This document shows, piece after piece, positions 10,120-23,389 of a DNA stretch of 64,000 bases. Made by a program: the position numbers and the translations under genes. The notes beneath the pieces were generated by a model. The model searched no databases. It worked only from the letters and a program-made list of their open reading frames with translations, and had not been told where the DNA came from. Each line of letters opens with the position of its first letter. Position 1 is the stretch's first letter. Source of the stretch: Amphibalanus amphitrite (taxonomy: Eukaryota > Arthropoda > Thecostraca > Balanomorpha > Balanidae); contig NW_024881849.1 of the NCBI RefSeq assembly GCF_019059575.1, positions 248,001 to 312,000 on the forward strand, in the 5' to 3' direction.

Positions 10120-11982
10120 CCAGCATCTGCGATGCTGGGCTCCGCATCGCGGGACCGCAGGTTGTTTGAGCAAGCACCTCTGTAACGCCGCAAAAACGCC
10201 CGCCGCCAAACGAGAGGATGAGCCTTGCACGTGCAGACCGGAGCGGGTGTGCCACGAACTGATGTGCACTGCACTCTACTAACCGGTCTCTAGCGGTTTG
10301 CCAAATTTGAGTGCAATCGACTCGGCCGTTTTCGAGATCTGGAAGCGACACCCTGCACGTGCGCACGTGCAACCTGGGTCCCAATTGACTTGTGCACGGC
10401 ACTCTATTCGCCGGTCTCTAGCGGTGTGCCAAATCTGAGCACAATAGGCCCGCCCGTTCTCGAGATTTGGAAGCGTCGCCCTGCACGTGCGCACGTGCAG
10501 TTGCACCCCAATCGTGGCGCATGGAAATACATACTAAATGACTGGTGGACGGCGCCCTACTGATCGGTATCAAGCGGTATGCCAAATTTGAGCACAGTCG
10601 GCCCAGCCGTTCTTGAGATCTGGAAGCGTCAGCCTGCACGTGCGCACGTGCCAAATGGGTCCCATCTGACTTGTGCACGGCACCCTACTCGCCGATCCCT
10701 AACGGTGTGCCAACTTTGATCACAATCGGCCCAGCCGTTCTCGAGATCTGGAATCGTCACCCTGCCCGTGCGCACGTGCAGCTGCACCCCAACCGTGACA
10801 CATGGAAATGCATTGCCCGGCGGTTGCCTACATCCATGCCAAGTATCAGCGCAATCGGCAAAATAACTACAGAGTTATTAGACTTGTTACCGAACTGACA
10901 CCTTATCGTTTTGCACGTGGCACGTGCATTAGGGGTCACCCATACGCATCGAGAATAGCACACTACGTGTAAGAAAGGAAGGAGCTATCCCACACAAAAG
11001 ACCGCGAGTGAATCAGTCAAGCAGTTGTGGAGATAGAAGCTTTGCAAGGCGCCCCCACGGCGGCCGACTGCTAATATTTAGCAATAATCAGTGTCGCATC
11101 CGCACACGGGAGGTATCCCCGTCACCTGTTCGTATACTCTAATGTGGTTGGGTTCAAACCACAGTCGAACCCTGATTTTTTTACGGCTTTTCTTAAAAAC
11201 GGCACATCGTGCAGTGACGTTCAATGCATCAGTGGAAAGAGCATCAAAAGTTGTATATTATATTAACTTTTCACCTATATATATTACGAACGATAAAAGT
11301 TATAGAGGAATAAAGACGCTCCCATTGACTTTCCATGTTAAAAATTTCCATTTTCAAACGAACTTTATTAGAAAAAACGATTTTGCACAGCTTAACGAAG
11401 CACAACAGCATATACTATGTTCCTTCCTCAACAACTCTCGAATGTTTGGACGAAATCGTGACACATAATTTTTTACAATGCACGAATGAAAATAGCTCTG
11501 CAAAATTGTCCATTCACTTAACATGGGACACAACAAAATTCCAACTTTGACCTCGTGCAAAGAAACGTTCCGAGATTCTGACGGGTAAACGGCGCACACT
11601 GGCGTGTACCGGAACGTGTTTGCCATTAAATGCCTGGAAGAAAACCACCCCTTTCTTGGCTCGTTTTTCCGCCATTAGCGATGGCGCAAAAAAAGCCCCA
11701 AACCCCCATTGACTTAACATGGGGAAAATGGAAGCGCACGTGCCACGCGCAAAAGAATTCTGAGCGAGTAGCGACCGGTACCAGCAGCTAGATCGCCTCC
11801 GCGAGCCCATGCTCTGAAATTTTTACGAAAATCGTTGCAGTTGTTTGGGCAGGTAGCAAGGTGCCCCAATCCGCGGCCAGACATGCAAAACATAGCCCGA
11901 TGAACGACTGCTCCGGTTGTTTTTCAATAGAAAAACACAATTCTAACGAATAGTGTTTGTCTTTTCAAACAACCTGCGGTTA
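10120..11982 (+). repeat. Array unit 1 (full length, first in array)
   Basis: Begins at CCAGCATCTGCGATGCTGG directly after the left inverted-repeat arm, without a preceding 3'-end block, as expected for the first unit. Carries sub-repeats with E-box palindromes (about 10360-10790) and the full terminal block. Confidence 0.8.
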
Positions 11983-13855
11983 CCGGCATCTGCGATGCCG
12001 GGCTCCGCATCGCGGGACCGCAGGTTGTTTGAGCAAGCACCTTTGTAAACGCAGCAAAAACGCCCGCCACCAAACGAGAGGATGAGCCTTGCACGTGCAG
12101 ACCGGAGTCGGTGTGCTACGGACTGACGTGCACGGCACCCTATTCGTCGGTCTATAGCGGTGTGCCAAATTTGAGTGCAATCGACCCGGCCGTTTTCGAG
12201 ATCTGGAAGCGACACCCTGCACGTGCGCACGTGCAGCCTAGGCCCCAATTGACTTGTGCACGGCACTCTATTCGCCGGTTTGTAGTGGTGTACCAAATTG
12301 GAGCTCAATCGGCCCCGTCAATTTTAAGATCTGGAAGCGACCCCTACACGTGCGCTCGTGGAGCTGCACCCCAACTGTGGCACATGAAAATACATACTAA
12401 CTGACTTGTGCACGGCACCCTACTAACCAGTCTCTAGCGGTATACCAAATTTGAGCACAGTCGGCCCAGCCGTTCTTGAGATCTGGAAGCGTCAGCCTGC
12501 ACGTGCGCACGTGCATAACGGGTCCCATCTGACTTGTGCACGGCACCCTACTTACCAGCCTCTAGCGGTGTGCCAACTTTGATCACAATCGGCCCAGCCG
12601 TTCTCGAGATCTGGAAGCGTCACCCTGCCCGTGTGCACGTGCAGCGGCACCCCAACCGTGACACATGGAAATGCATTGCGCGGCAGGTGCCTACAACCAT
12701 GCCAAGTATCAGCGCAATCGGCAAACTAACTACAGAGTTATTAGACTTGTTACCGAACTGACACCTCTTCGTTTTGCACGTGGCACGTGCATTAGGGGTC
12801 ACCCATACGCATCGAAAACAGCACACTACGTGTAAGAAAGGAAGAAGCTATCCCACACAAAAGACCGCGAGTGAATCGGTCCAGTGGTTGCAGAGATATA
12901 AGGTGTGTAAAGGCACCCCACAGGCGGCCTACTGCTAATATTTAGCAATAATCAGTGTCGCATCCGCACACGGGAGGTATCGCCGTCACCTGTTCGTATA
13001 CTCTAATGTGGTTGGGTTCAAGTCACAGTCGAGCCCTGATTTTTTACAGCTTTTCTTAAAAACGGCACATCGTGCAGTGACGTCCTATGCATCAGTGGAA
13101 AGAGCATCAAAAGTTGTATATTATATTAACTTTTCACCTATATATCTTACTAAAGCTAAAAGTTATAGAGGAATAAAGACGCTCCCATTGACTTTCCATG
13201 TTAAAAATTTTCATTTTCAAACGAACTTTATTAGAAAAAACGATTTCTGCCAGCTTAACGAAGCATACCAGCAAGTACTATGCTCTTTTCTCTACAAGAT
13301 ATAAGAGTTTGGGTGAAATCTATCTCTAAAATTTTGTACAAAGATCGAATGAAAATGTCTCTGCAAAGTCTCGACATCGCCGTCCATTGACTTAACATGG
13401 GACACAGCAAAATTCGAACTTTGACCTCGTGCAAAGACACGTTCCGGGATTCTGAGGGGTATACAGCGCACACTAGCGTGTACCTGAACGTGTTTGCCAT
13501 AAAATGCTGGGAAGAAAACCACCTCCTTCTTGGCTAGTTTTCCCGCTATTGGCGATCGCGCAAAAAGTGTCCAAAACCCCGTTGACTTAACATGGGGAAA
13601 ATGGAATCGCACGTGCCACGCGCAAAAGACTTTTTAGCGAGTAGCGACCGGTGCCATCAGGTAGATCGCCTCCGGGAGCCCATACCCTGAACTTTTTACG
13701 ACGATTGTACATTTCGTCTAGGCTGCGACCAAGTTGCCCCAATTCGCTGCCAGACTTGCAAAACATAGCCCGGAGAAGGACCGCTCCGGTTGTTTTTCAA
13801 TAGAAAAACACAATTCTAACGAATAGTGTTTGTCTTTTCAAACAACCTGCGGTTA
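11983..13855 (+). repeat. Array unit 2 (full length)
   Basis: Starts CCGGCATCTGCGATGCCGG, where both sides of the stem are changed relative to unit 1 so pairing is kept. Otherwise a complete unit. Confidence 0.8.
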
Positions 13856-13941
13856 CCGGAGAAGGACCGCTCCGGTTGTTTTTCAATAGAAAAACACAAT
13901 TCTAACGAATAGTGTTTGTCTTTTCAAACAACCTGCGGTTA
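13856..13941 (+). repeat. Array unit 2b (86-bp 3' fragment)
   Basis: Consists only of the terminal hairpin block, from CCGGAGAAGGACCGCTCCGG to GCGGTTA, inserted directly after the identical end of unit 2. Confidence 0.85.
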
Positions 13942-15944
13942 CCGCCGCCAAACGCAAACACCGAAAAACGCAAACACCGCCGCAAAAACGCCCGCCGTAG
14001 GCAAAACGCAAACACTGACGCATTAAGACAAATATGGCGCCCTGCGGCAAATGTGGTGCATTCATATCTACCGTTTAAGCAGCCATCCCTTAATTACAGC
14101 GCATCCTAATCGTCCAATTTTCGACAAAATAACGCACATTCCGCACTTTGTGGCCAAAATGGCGCTTCGAGACAAACGTGGCGCACTGCAACAAACGTGC
14201 CGCATTCGTTCATGTCGCTTAACAACTCATCAACCCACCAAATTCTAGTCCAATCGGACTTAAACTGACAAAGTTATGTACATTTGAATATTTCACAATA
14301 AAATATATCCGCAACGGAGGTGCCCAAATTTGCACGTGTGCCACGTGATCGCCGGTGATGTAGGCAGGACTTGTCTCCTCACTGATTGCACCATTTCAGT
14401 ATTCCTGGCTTGTGCTGTTTTCGTGCTATAAGGCCACAAATCGGCAAATATACGATAATCTGGGAGGTACGCGACTCAAACACGTGGCCACGTGGCACGT
14501 GCCGGACCTCTGATAGTTTCACCGTTCACACCACGTGATGATTCATCGACGTGGCCATCAGCATGTAAAAAATGACCCCGGCCGGTGTCACCGTCCCTGA
14601 ACAGTGGACGGTTAAACTCGAAAAACGGGAAAATTTAGGGAAATTTCACCTTTCGAATATATAATTTCCCCAGAATTTTATTTTTTTTTTATTTTACAAA
14701 AAATCCGAGATAGCAGTTTTTTAGTCCCCTTCATTCTATGCCTATACCAGTTTTCAGATCGACCCTATCATAAAAACTGACGGCCTGACGGCTATTTCCC
14801 CCACTCCTTGCATTTCACAATGCTAGTATATTTAAGCACCAAAATTGACCCCGTGCCACGGCACGTGCAATAGCACGTGCGACACGTGACCACTAGTGCG
14901 ACAAGCTGGACTCATCTGCTCACCGGCTGCAATGATTTGGTGTCGCTAGGTGGAGTGGTTTCCACGCCATAGGACCCCGAGTAGGCCAATGTCGGATTTT
15001 CCCGGAGGTTACCCCATCAAACACGTTTGCACGTGGCACGTGCTTTTCAATCGCCCCATATCTGACCCATACCATGTGGTAGCCGACACCCTGGGGCACA
15101 ACATATTGGAACATTTTCAAAATCTAACGTGGAAATTTTTGACAAAATCGATTTGAAAATATTTTTTTCGAAATCGCCATAGGCTCAACATGGGGTAACT
15201 TTTTGTGACGATTACCCGAAATTTTGTCAATTATATTTTAAATAATTACCACCGTCAGTTGGGGTGCCAGCCCGAGATCCGACCCTAAAAATATCAGCAA
15301 ATGTAATTGACGAAATTTTTCGCAAATCGCATTTTAATTTTTCCCCATGTTAACCCTATGGGAAAATGCACGTGCCGATTACCCCAAAACGGGCCATTAT
15401 ATTTCATAACGAAGCAAAACAACATGTTCTATGGTCGTTTCTCAACAGGTCCTGAAAGTTTAAACAAAATCGTATCATATAATTTTGTGCAATGAACGAA
15501 TGAAAATGTCTCTGCAAAAACGTCCATTGACTTAGCATGGGGAGCAAAAAAAGTTCAACTTCAAACTCGTGCAACTCAAGTTAACAAATTCTGACGGGTA
15601 TACGGCGCCCACGGGCGTGTACCTGAACGTGTCGGTCATAAAATGGTGTGCAGCAAACCATACCTTGATCGGCGATTTTTTCCGCTATTCGCGATCGCGC
15701 AAAAAGTGTCCAAAACCCCATTGACTTAACATGGGCGAAAATTGAAACGCACGTGCCACGCGCAAAAGAATTCTGAGCGAGTAGCGACTGGTGCCATCAG
15801 GTAGATCGCCTGCGGGAGCTCATACCCTGAACTTTTTACGAAGATTGAGCGATTCGTTTAGGCCCCAATCAAGTTGTACTGATTCGCTGCCAACCATGCA
15901 AAACATAGCCCGGAGAAGGACCGCTCCGGTTGTTTTTCAATAGA
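13942..15944 (+). repeat. Array unit 3a (strongly diverged)
   Basis: Starts with CGCAAACACCG-rich sequence and has a mostly unique 13942-15340 portion, still with GCACGTGGCACGTGC words. From about 15390 to 15930 it follows the standard 3' part in a variant also seen in unit 10 (shared TATGGTCGTTTCTCAACAGG). It stops at TTTTTCAATAG, before the last 53 bases of the terminal block. Represents an older subfamily. Confidence 0.65.
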
Positions 15945-17436
15945 CTGCACCCCAACCGCGGCACATGAAAATACATACTTACTGACTTGTGCACGGCACC
16001 CTACTAACCAGTCTCTAGTGGTATTCCAAATTTGAGCACAGTCGGCCCGGCCGTTCTCGAGATCTGGAAGCGTCACCCTGCACGTGCGCACGTGCAAGAT
16101 GAGTGCCATCTGATTTGTGCACGGCACCCTACTCGCCGATCCCTAACGGTGTGCCAACTTTGATCACAATCGGCCCAGCCGTTCTCGAGATCTGGAAGCG
16201 TCACCCTGCACGTGTGCACGTGCAGCGGCACCCCAACCGTGACACATGGAAATGCATTGCGTGGCAAGTGCCTACAACCATGCCAAGTATCAGCGCAATC
16301 GGCAAACTAACTACAGAGTTATTAGACTTGTTACCGAACTGACACCTCTTCGTTTTGCACGTGGCACGTGCATTAGGGGTCACCCATACGCATCAAGAAC
16401 AGCACACTACGTGTAAGAAAGGAAGAAGCTATCCCACACAAAAGACCGCGAGTGAATCGGTCCAGTGGTTGCAGAGATATAAGGTTTGTAAAGGCATCCC
16501 ACAGGCGGCCTACTGCTAATATTTAGCAAATAATCAGTGTCGCATCCGCTCACGGGAGGTATCGCCGTCACCTGTTCGTATACTCTAATGTGGTTGGGTT
16601 CAAGTCACAGTCGAGCCCTGCTTTTTTACAGCTTTTCTTAAAAACGGCACATCGTGCAGTGACGTTCTATACATTGTTGGAAAGAGCATCGAAAGTTGTA
16701 TATTTTATTAACTTTTCACTTTGGTATATCTGCAACGTAAAAAGTCATTAAGCAACAAAGAAGCTCCCATTGACTTTCCATGTTAAAAATTTTAAATTTC
16801 AAATTAACTTTATAAGAAAAAACGATTTCTGCCAGCTTAACGAAGCATACCAGCATGTACTATGCTCTTTTCTCTACAAGAAATAAGAGTTTGGGTGAAA
16901 TCTATCTCTAAAATTTTGTACAAAGATCGAATGAAAATGTCTCTGCAAAGTCTCGACATCGCCGTCCATTGACTTAACATGGGACACAGCAAAATTCCAA
17001 CTTTGACCTCGTGCAAAGACACGTTCCGAGATTCTGAGGGGTATACAGCGCACACTAGCGTGTACCCAAACGTGTTTGCCATAAAATGCTGGGAAGAAAA
17101 CAACCTCTTCCTTGGCTCGTTTTTCCGCTATTGGCGATCGCGCAAAAAGTGTCCAAAACCCCGTTGACTTAACATGGGGAAAATGGAATCGCACGTGCCA
17201 CGCGCAAAAGACTTCTTAGCGAGTAGCGACCGGTGCCATCAGGTAGATCGCCTGCGGGAGCCCATACACTGAACTTTTTACGAAGATTGTACATTTCGTC
17301 TAGGCCCCGGTCAAGTTGCCCCAATTCGCTGCCAGACTTGCAAAACATAGCCCGGAGAACGACCGCTCCGGTTGTTTTTCAATAGAAAAACACAATTCTA
17401 ACGAATAGTGTTTGTCTTTTCAAACAACCTGCGGTT
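15945..17436 (+). repeat. Array unit 3b (5' truncated)
   Basis: Starts inside the sub-repeat region (CTGCACCCCAACCGCGGC) and runs to the standard 3' end. Confidence 0.75.
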
Positions 17437-19399
17437 AAGTGGTAAGAGTGGCTACAGACTTCAGACTTTATGCAGACTTAACATTGAGGTATTATATATG
17501 CAACTAAATGACACACATGGTGTTTGTTCTAACCTTCTCAACAGAAAGTGAACGTGTCAGGACAGCACCCCTTGGTGACCATTATACCTTTGTAAACGCA
17601 GCAAAAACACCCGCCGCAAAACGAGAGGATGAGCCTTGCACGTGCAGACCGGAGTCGGTGTGCTACGGACTGACGTGCACGGCACCCTATTCGCCGGTCT
17701 ATAGCGGTGTGCCAAATTTGAGTGCAATCGGCCCGGCCGTTTTCGAGATCTCGAAGCGGCACCCTGCACGTGCGCACGTGCAAGCTGGGTCCCAATTGAC
17801 TTGTGCACGGCACTCTATTCGCCGGTTTCTAGCGATGTACCAAATCTAATCTGAATCGGCCCAGCCGTTTCCAAGATCGGGAAACGACCCCTACACGTGC
17901 GCACGTGCAGCTGCACCCCAACCGCGGCACATGAAAATACATACTTACTGACTTGTGCACGGCACCCTACTAACCAGTCTCTAGTGGTACTCCAAATTTG
18001 AGCACAGTCGGCCCGGCCGTTCTCGAGATCTGGAAGCGTCGCCCTGCACGTGCGCACGTGCAAACTGGGTCCCATCTGACTTGTGCACGGCACCCTACTC
18101 GCCGATCCCTAACGGTGTGCCAACGTTGATCATAATCGGCCCAGCCGTTCTCGAGATCTGGAAGCGTCACCCTGCCCGTGCGCACGTGCAGCGGCACCCC
18201 AACCGTGACACATGGAAATGCATTGCGGGGCGGGTGCCTACAACCATGCCAAGTATCAGCGCAATCGGCAAACTAACTACAGAGTTATTAGACTTGTTAC
18301 CGAACTGACTTTTCTTCGTTTTGCACGTGGCACGTGCATTAGGGGTCACCCATACGCATCGAGAATAGCACACTACGTGTAAGAAAGGAAGAAGCTATCC
18401 CACACAAAAGACCGCGAGTGAATCGGTCCAGTGGTTGCAGAGATATAAGGTTTGTAAAGGCACCCCACAGGCGGCCTACTGCTAGTATTTAGCAATAATC
18501 AGTGTCGCATCCGCACACCGGAGGTATCGCCGTCACCTGTTCGTATACTCTAATGTGGTTGGGTTCAAGTCACAGTCGAGCCCTGCTTTTTTACAGCTTT
18601 TCTTAAAAACGGCACATCGTGCAGTGACGTTCTATACATTGTTGGAAAGAGCATCGAAAGTTGTATAATTTATTAACTTTTCACTTTGGTATATCTGCAA
18701 CGTAAAAAGTTATTAAGCAACAAAGACGCTCCCATAGACTTTCCATGTTAAAAATTTTAAATTTCAAATTAACTTTATAAGAAAAAATGAGTTCTGCCAG
18801 CTTAACGAAGCATAACGGCATGTACTATGCTCTTTCCTCTACAAGATATAAGAGTTTGGGCGAAATCTATCTCTAAAATTTTGTACAAAGATCGAATGAA
18901 AATGTCTCTGCAAAGTCTCGGCATCGCCGTCCATTGACTTAACATGGGACACAGCAAAATTCAAACTTTGACCTCGTGCAAAGACACGTTCCGAGATTCT
19001 GAGGGGTATACAGCGCACATTGGCGTGTACCTGAACGTGTTTGCCATAAAATGCTGGGAAGAAAACCACCTCCTTCTTGGCTCGTTTTCCCGCTATTGGC
19101 GATCGCGCAAAAAGTGTCCAAAACCCCATTGACTTAACATGGGCGAAAATTGAAACGCACGTGCCACGTGCCACGAGGTTTTAAGCGAGTAGCGACCGAT
19201 GCCATCAGGTAGATCGCCTCCGGGAGCCCATACACTGAACTTTTTACGAAGATTGTACATTTCGTCTAGGCCCCGGTCAAGTTGCCCCAATTCGCTGCCA
19301 GACTTGCAAAACATAGCCCGGAGAACGACCGCTCCGGTTGTTTTTCAATAGAAAAACACAATTCTAACGAATAGTGTTTGTCTTTTCAAACAACCTGCG
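17437..19399 (+). repeat. Array unit 4 with 145 bp of foreign filler at its start
   Basis: The first 145 bases (17437-17581) match nothing else in the array. Unit sequence starts at CCTTTGTAAACGCAGC. Its last four bases (GTTA) are displaced by the 55-bp fragment that follows. Confidence 0.7.
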
Positions 19400-19454
19400 T
19401 AGAAAAACACAATTCTAACGAATAGTGTTTGTCTTTTCAAACAACCTGCGGTTA
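19400..19454 (+). repeat. Array unit 4b (55-bp 3' fragment)
   Basis: A second copy of only the last 55 bases (TAGAAAAACACAATTC to GCGGTTA), placed at CCTGCG of unit 4. It is the shortest unit and shows that the extreme 3' end alone can be duplicated. Confidence 0.8.
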
Positions 19455-21246
19455 CCCGCCACCAAACGAGAGGATGAGCCTTGCACGTGCAGACCGGAGT
19501 CGGTGTGCTACGGACTGACGTGCACGGCACCCTATTCGTCGGTCTATAGCGGTGTGCCAAATTTGAGTGCAATCGACCCGGCCGTTTTCGAGATCTGGAA
19601 GCGACACCCTGCACGTGCGCACGTGCAGCCTAGGCCCCAATTGACTTGTGCACGGCACTCTATTCGCCGGTTTCTAGCGGTGTACCAAATTGGAGCTCGA
19701 TCGGCCCCGTCAATTTCAAGATCTGGAAGCGACCCCTACACGTGCGCTCGTGCAGCTGCACCCCAACCGTGGCACATGAAAATACATACTAACTGACTTG
19801 TGCACGGCACCCTACTAACCAGTCTCTAGCGGTATGCCAAATTTGAGCACAGTCGGCCCAGCCGTTCTTGAGATCTGGAAGCGTCATCCTGCACGTGCGC
19901 ACGTGCATAACGGGTCCCATCTGACTTGTGAACGGCACCCTACTAACACACCTCTAGCGGTGTGCCAAGTTTGATAACAATCGGCCCAGCCGTTTTCGAG
20001 ATCTGGAAGCGTCACCCTGCACGTGCGCACGTGCAGCGGCACCCCAACCGTGACACACAGAAATGTATTACCCGGCGGGTGCCTACCCCCATGCCATGTA
20101 TCAGCGCAATCGGCAAAATAACTACAGAGTTATTAGACTTGCTACCGAACTAACACCTCTTCGCTTTGCACGTGGCACGTGCATTAGGGGTCACACATAC
20201 GCATCGAGAGTAGCACACTACGTGTGAGAAAGGAAGAAGCTATCTCACTCAAAAGACCGCGAGTGAAGCGGTCAAGCGGTTATGGAGATATAACCTTTGC
20301 AAAGGCGCCCCACAACGGCCGACTGCTAATATTCAGCAATAATCAGTGTCGCGTCCGCTAATGGGAGGTGTCCCCTTCACCTGTTCGTATATTCTAATGT
20401 GGTTGGGTTCAAGTCACAGTCGAGCCCTGCTTTTTTACAACTTCTCTTAAAAACGGCACATCGTGCAGTGACGTTCTATACATTGTTGGAAAGAGCATCG
20501 AAAGTTGTATATTTTATTAACTTTTCACTTTCGTATATCTGCAACGTAAAAAGTTATTAAGCAACAAAGACGCTCCCATTGACTTTCCATGTTAAAAATT
20601 TTCATTTTCAAACGAACTTTATTAGAAAAAACGATTTCTGCCAGCTTAGCGAAGCATACCAGCATGTACTATGCTCTTTCCTCTACAAGATATAAGAGTT
20701 TGGGCGAAATCTATCTCTAAAATTTTGTACAAAGATCGAATGAAAATGTCTCTGCAAAGTCTCGACATCGCCGTCCATTGACTTAACACGGGACACAGCA
20801 AAATTCCAACTTTGACCTCGTGCAAAGACACGTTCCGAGATTCTGAGGGGTATACAGCGCACACGAGCGTGTACCTGAACGTGTTTGCCATAAAATGCTG
20901 GGAAGAAAACCACCTCCTTCTTGGCTCGTTTTCCCGCCATTGGCGATCGCGCAAAAAGTGTCCAAAACCCCATTGACTTAACATGGGGAAAATGGAATCG
21001 CACGTGCCACGCGCAAAAGACTTTTTAGCGAGTAGCGACCGGTGCCATCAGGTAGATCGCCTCCGGGAGCCCATACACTGAACTTTTTACGAAGATTGAA
21101 CGATTCGTTTAGGCCCCACCCAAGTTGCCCCAATTCGCTGCCAGACTTGCAAAACATAGCCCGGACAACGACCGCTCCGGTTGTTTTTCAATAGAAAAAC
21201 ACAATTCTAACGAATAGTGTTTGTCTTTTCAAACAACCTGCGGTTA
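19455..21246 (+). repeat. Array unit 5 (5' truncated)
   Basis: Starts at CCCGCCACCAAACGAGAGG, just after the branched hairpin region, then continues as a standard unit with the CTGCAACGTAAAAAG version of the 3' region. Confidence 0.75.
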
Positions 21247-23119
21247 CCAGCATCTGCGATGCTGGGCTCCGCATCGCGGGACCGCAGGTTGTTTGAGCAA
21301 GCACCTCTGTAACGCCGCAAAAACGCCCGCCGCCAAACGAGAGGATGAGCCTTGCACGTGCAGCCCGGAGCGGGTGTGTCACGAACTGACGTGCACTGCA
21401 CTCTACTAACCGGTCTCTAGCGGTTTGCCAAATTTGAGTGCAATCGACCCGGCCGTTTTCGAGATCTGGAAGTGACACCCTGCACGTGCGCACGTGCAAC
21501 CTGGGTCCCAATTGACTTGTGTACGGCACTCTATTCGCCGGTTCCTAGCGATGTACCAAATTTAATCTGAATCGGCCCAGCCGTTTCCAAGATCGGGAAA
21601 CGACCCCTACCCGTGCGCACGTGCAGCTGCACCCCAACCGTGGCACATGAAAATACATACTAACTGACTTGTGCACGGCACACTACTAACCAGTCTCTAG
21701 CGGTATGCCAATTTTGAGCACAGTCGGCCCAGCCGTTCTTGAGATCTGGAAGCGTCAGCCTGCACGTGCGCACGTGCATAACGGGTCCCATCTGACTTGT
21801 GCACGGCACCCTACTAACCAGCCTCTAGCGGTGTGCCAAGTTTGATCACAATCGGCCCAGCCGTTCTCGAGATCTGGAAGCGTCACCCTGCCCGTGCGCA
21901 CGTGCAGCGGCACCCCAACCGTGACACATGGAAATGCATTGCCGGGTGCGTGCCAACATCCATGCAAAGTACCAGCGCAATCGGCAAACTAACTACAGAG
22001 TTATTAGACTTGTTACTGAACTGACTTCTCATCGTTTTGCACGTGGCACGTGCATTAGTGGTCACCCATACGCATCGAGAATAGCACACTACGTGTAAAG
22101 AAAGGAAGAAGCTATCCCACACAAAAGACCGCGAGTGAATTGGTCAAGTAGTTGTGGAGATAGAAGCTTTGCAAGGCGCCCCCAAGGCGGCCGAATGCTA
22201 ATATTTAGCAATAATCAGTGTCGCATCCGCACACGGGAGGTATCCCCGTCACCTGTTCGTATACTCTAATGTGGTTGGGTTCAAGTCACAGTCGAGCCCT
22301 GATTTTTTACAGCTTTTCTTAAAAACGGCACATCGTGCAGTGACGTCCAATGCATCAGTGGAAAGAGCATCAAAAGTTGTATATTATATTAACTTTTCAC
22401 CTATATATCTTACTAAAGATAAAAGTTATAGAGGAATAAAGACGCTCCCATTGACTTTCCATGTTAAAAATTTTAAATTTCAAATTAACTTTAAAAGAAA
22501 AAATGAGTTTTGCCAGCTTAACGAAGCATAACGGCATGTACTATGCTCTTTCCTCTACAAGATATAAGAGTTTGGGCGAAATCTATCTCTAAAATTTTGT
22601 ACAAAGATCGAATGAAAATGTCTCTGCAAAGTCTCGACATCGCCGTCCATTGACTTAACATGGGACACAGCAAAATTCCAACTTTGACCTCGTGCAAAGA
22701 CACGTTCCGAGATTCTGAGGGGTATACGGCGCACACTAGCGTGTACCGGAACGTGTTTGCCATAAAATGCTGGGAAGAAAACCACCCCTTTCTTGGCTCG
22801 TTTTTCCGCCATTCCCGATGGCGCAAAAAGTGCCCCAAACCCCCATTGACTTAACATGGGAAAAATGGAATGGCACGTGCCACGTGCCACGAGGTTTTAA
22901 GCGAGTAGCGACCGGTGCCATCAGGTAGATCGCCTCCGAGAGCCCATACACTGAACTTTTTACGAAGATTGTACATTTCGTCTAGGCCCCTACCAAGTTG
23001 CCCCAATTCGCTGCCAGACTTGCAAAACATAGCCCGGACAACGACCGCTCCGGTTGTTTTTCAATAGAAAAACACAATTCTAACGAATAGTGTTTGTCTT
23101 TTCAAACAACCTGCGGTTA
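21247..23119 (+). repeat. Array unit 6 (full length)
   Basis: Begins with the branched hairpin block. Its 5' half is nearly identical to that of unit 9, which is not its neighbour (shared CATCCATGCAAAGTACCAGC variant). Confidence 0.8.
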
Positions 23120-23389
23120 CTTAACATGGGGAAAATGGAATCGCACGTGCCACGCGCAAAAGACTTCTTAGCGAGTAGCGACCGGTGCCATAAGGTAGAT
23201 CGCCTCCGGGAGCCCATACACTGAACTTTTTACGAAGATTGAGCGATTCGTCTAGGCCCCCGTCAAGATGTCTCGATTCGCGGCCAACTTTGCTAAACAT
23301 ACCCCGGAGAACGACCGCTCCGGTTGTTTTTCAATAGAAAAACACAATTCTAACGAATAGTGTTTGTCTTTTCAAACAACCTGCGGTTA
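23120..23389 (+). repeat. Array unit 6b (270-bp 3' fragment)
   Basis: Starts at CTTAACATGGGGAAAATGG, about 270 bases before the common end. Confidence 0.8.

Noticed and set aside
11976-11982. GGTTA at unit ends as telomeric repeat
   Set aside because: Only a single GGTTA follows GC; there is no TTAGGG-type run.
13008-13050. GGTTCAAGTC followed by a T run in each array unit, resembling an RNA polymerase III B box and terminator
   Set aside because: No matching A box at the right distance and no tRNA-like T stem; likely chance, though conserved among units.
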